64,000 nt of DNA from Bordetella genomosp. 12 (GTDB lineage Bacteria > Pseudomonadota > Gammaproteobacteria > Burkholderiales > Burkholderiaceae_B), in NCBI RefSeq assembly GCF_002261355.1, contig NZ_NEVU01000003.1, positions 1,426,001 through 1,490,000 of the forward strand, written 5' to 3'. Made by a program: the position numbers and the translations under genes. Shown here piece after piece: positions 63,577-64,000 of the stretch (position 1 is the stretch's first letter; every line of letters starts with the position of its first letter). The notes under the pieces are model-generated. The model was not told where the DNA came from. It did no database searches and saw only the letters and a list, made by a program, of their open reading frames with translations.

Positions 63577-64000
63577 ATGAATGCCTTTCAATTTAATACC
63601 ACGGGCTCCATCGTCTTTGGCGAAGGGGCTGCGAGCCGGCTGGGCGAGCTGGTCCACCCGCGCGGGCGACGCGTTTTGCTCGTCACGGACCCCGGTGTCA
63701 TGCGCGCCGGCCTGGTGACGCCCATTCGGGATGCGCTGGATCAACAGGGTTTAACGCATCACCTGTTCGACGAGGTCGAGGCCGATCCGCCGGAAGCCCT
63801 CGTGCTCCGTGCCGCGCAAGCAGCCAGGCAAGCTCAAGTCGATGTGGTGCTGGGCATCGGCGGCGGCTCATCCTTGGATGTCGCCAAGCTGGTCGCGCTC
63901 CTGTTAGGCAGCGAACAATCCTTGACGGACATGTACGGGGTGAATCAAGCCCGCGGCCAGCGCCTGCCCTTGATTCTGGTTCCCACGACAGCCGGAACCG
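63577..64000 (+). CDS. Iron-containing alcohol dehydrogenase, N-terminal part (cut by window end)
   Basis: The first 141 codons, beginning MNAFQFNTTGSIVFGEG. VVLGIGGGSSLDVAK near residues 90-104 is the group III/Fe-ADH NAD-binding motif, and LPLILVPTTAGT closes the visible part. The opening resembles maleylacetate-reductase and lactaldehyde-type members. The metal ligands lie beyond the window. It shares the operon with the CoA-transferase and presumably oxidises or reduces an intermediate of that pathway. Confidence 0.9.
   Translation, partial: MNAFQFNTTGSIVFGEGAASRLGELVHPRGRRVLLVTDPGVMRAGLVTPIRDALDQQGLTHHLFDEVEADPPEALVLRAAQAARQAQVDVVLGIGGGSSLDVAKLVALLLGSEQSLTDMYGVNQARGQRLPLILVPTTAGT

Overview
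The window looks like a high-GC betaproteobacterial chromosome, most likely Alcaligenaceae (Bordetella/Achromobacter type). The reasons are seven Bug-type (TctC) periplasmic receptors without their membrane partners, seven LysR regulators, and housekeeping genes (trmB, ffh, htpG, ampD, a liv ABC operon) of betaproteobacterial character. The genus is inferred from gene content, not from a search.

Bases 1-12,500 hold small catabolic clusters: SDR, aldo-keto reductase and cupin; two tandem LysR genes; an acetoacetate-decarboxylase-like protein; Bug plus a 3-hydroxyacyl-CoA-dehydrogenase-like enzyme; and a locus of Bug, a glutamate-cyclase-domain protein and a SelA-like PLP protein with a divergent LysR. 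A tRNA-Gly(CCC) lies at about 13 kb. From 23,047 down to 13,178 runs a nine-gene minus-strand cluster (ALDH, epimerase, Bug, Ldh-type dehydrogenase, Bug, RraA-like, D-2-hydroxyacid dehydrogenase, GlcD-like flavoprotein, Bug) opposite a LysR gene. It probably breaks down a sugar or hydroxy acid. An acyl-CoA dehydrogenase/Bug/CoA-transferase set follows at 25.5-29.4 kb.

Bases 29.4-46.4 kb are mostly core genes: trmB, a proline iminopeptidase, thiS, a BON-LysM protein, ffh, a CcsA-like membrane protein, ampD, a GST, a livKHMGF-type transporter with a DUF1445 (D-glutamate cyclase family) gene, htpG and a uracil-xanthine permease.

Bases 46.4-56.5 kb form a genomic island at a tRNA-Leu(CAA) gene. 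It carries a tyrosine integrase, a predicted PD-(D/E)xK nuclease-like protein followed by an HNH protein (possible defence cargo), and a second tRNA-Leu(CAA) gene on the minus strand interrupted in its anticodon by a 231-nt group I intron. Next come a 10-bp iteron array and a tight operon of DNA-binding, replication-like and TraK-like genes whose middle gene contains a perfect hairpin and a G5N repeat G-quadruplex motif, then a HigA-like orphan and small membrane proteins. At the right end lies a decayed copy of the tRNA 3' end joined to an integrase 5' end, which suggests an older insertion displaced by the present one.

Bases 56.5-64 kb carry a Fic protein, a thioesterase, a GntR/FCD regulator and, downstream of a perfect 16-bp palindrome, an operon of a crotonase-fold protein, Bug, a CoA-transferase and an iron-containing alcohol dehydrogenase cut by the window end.
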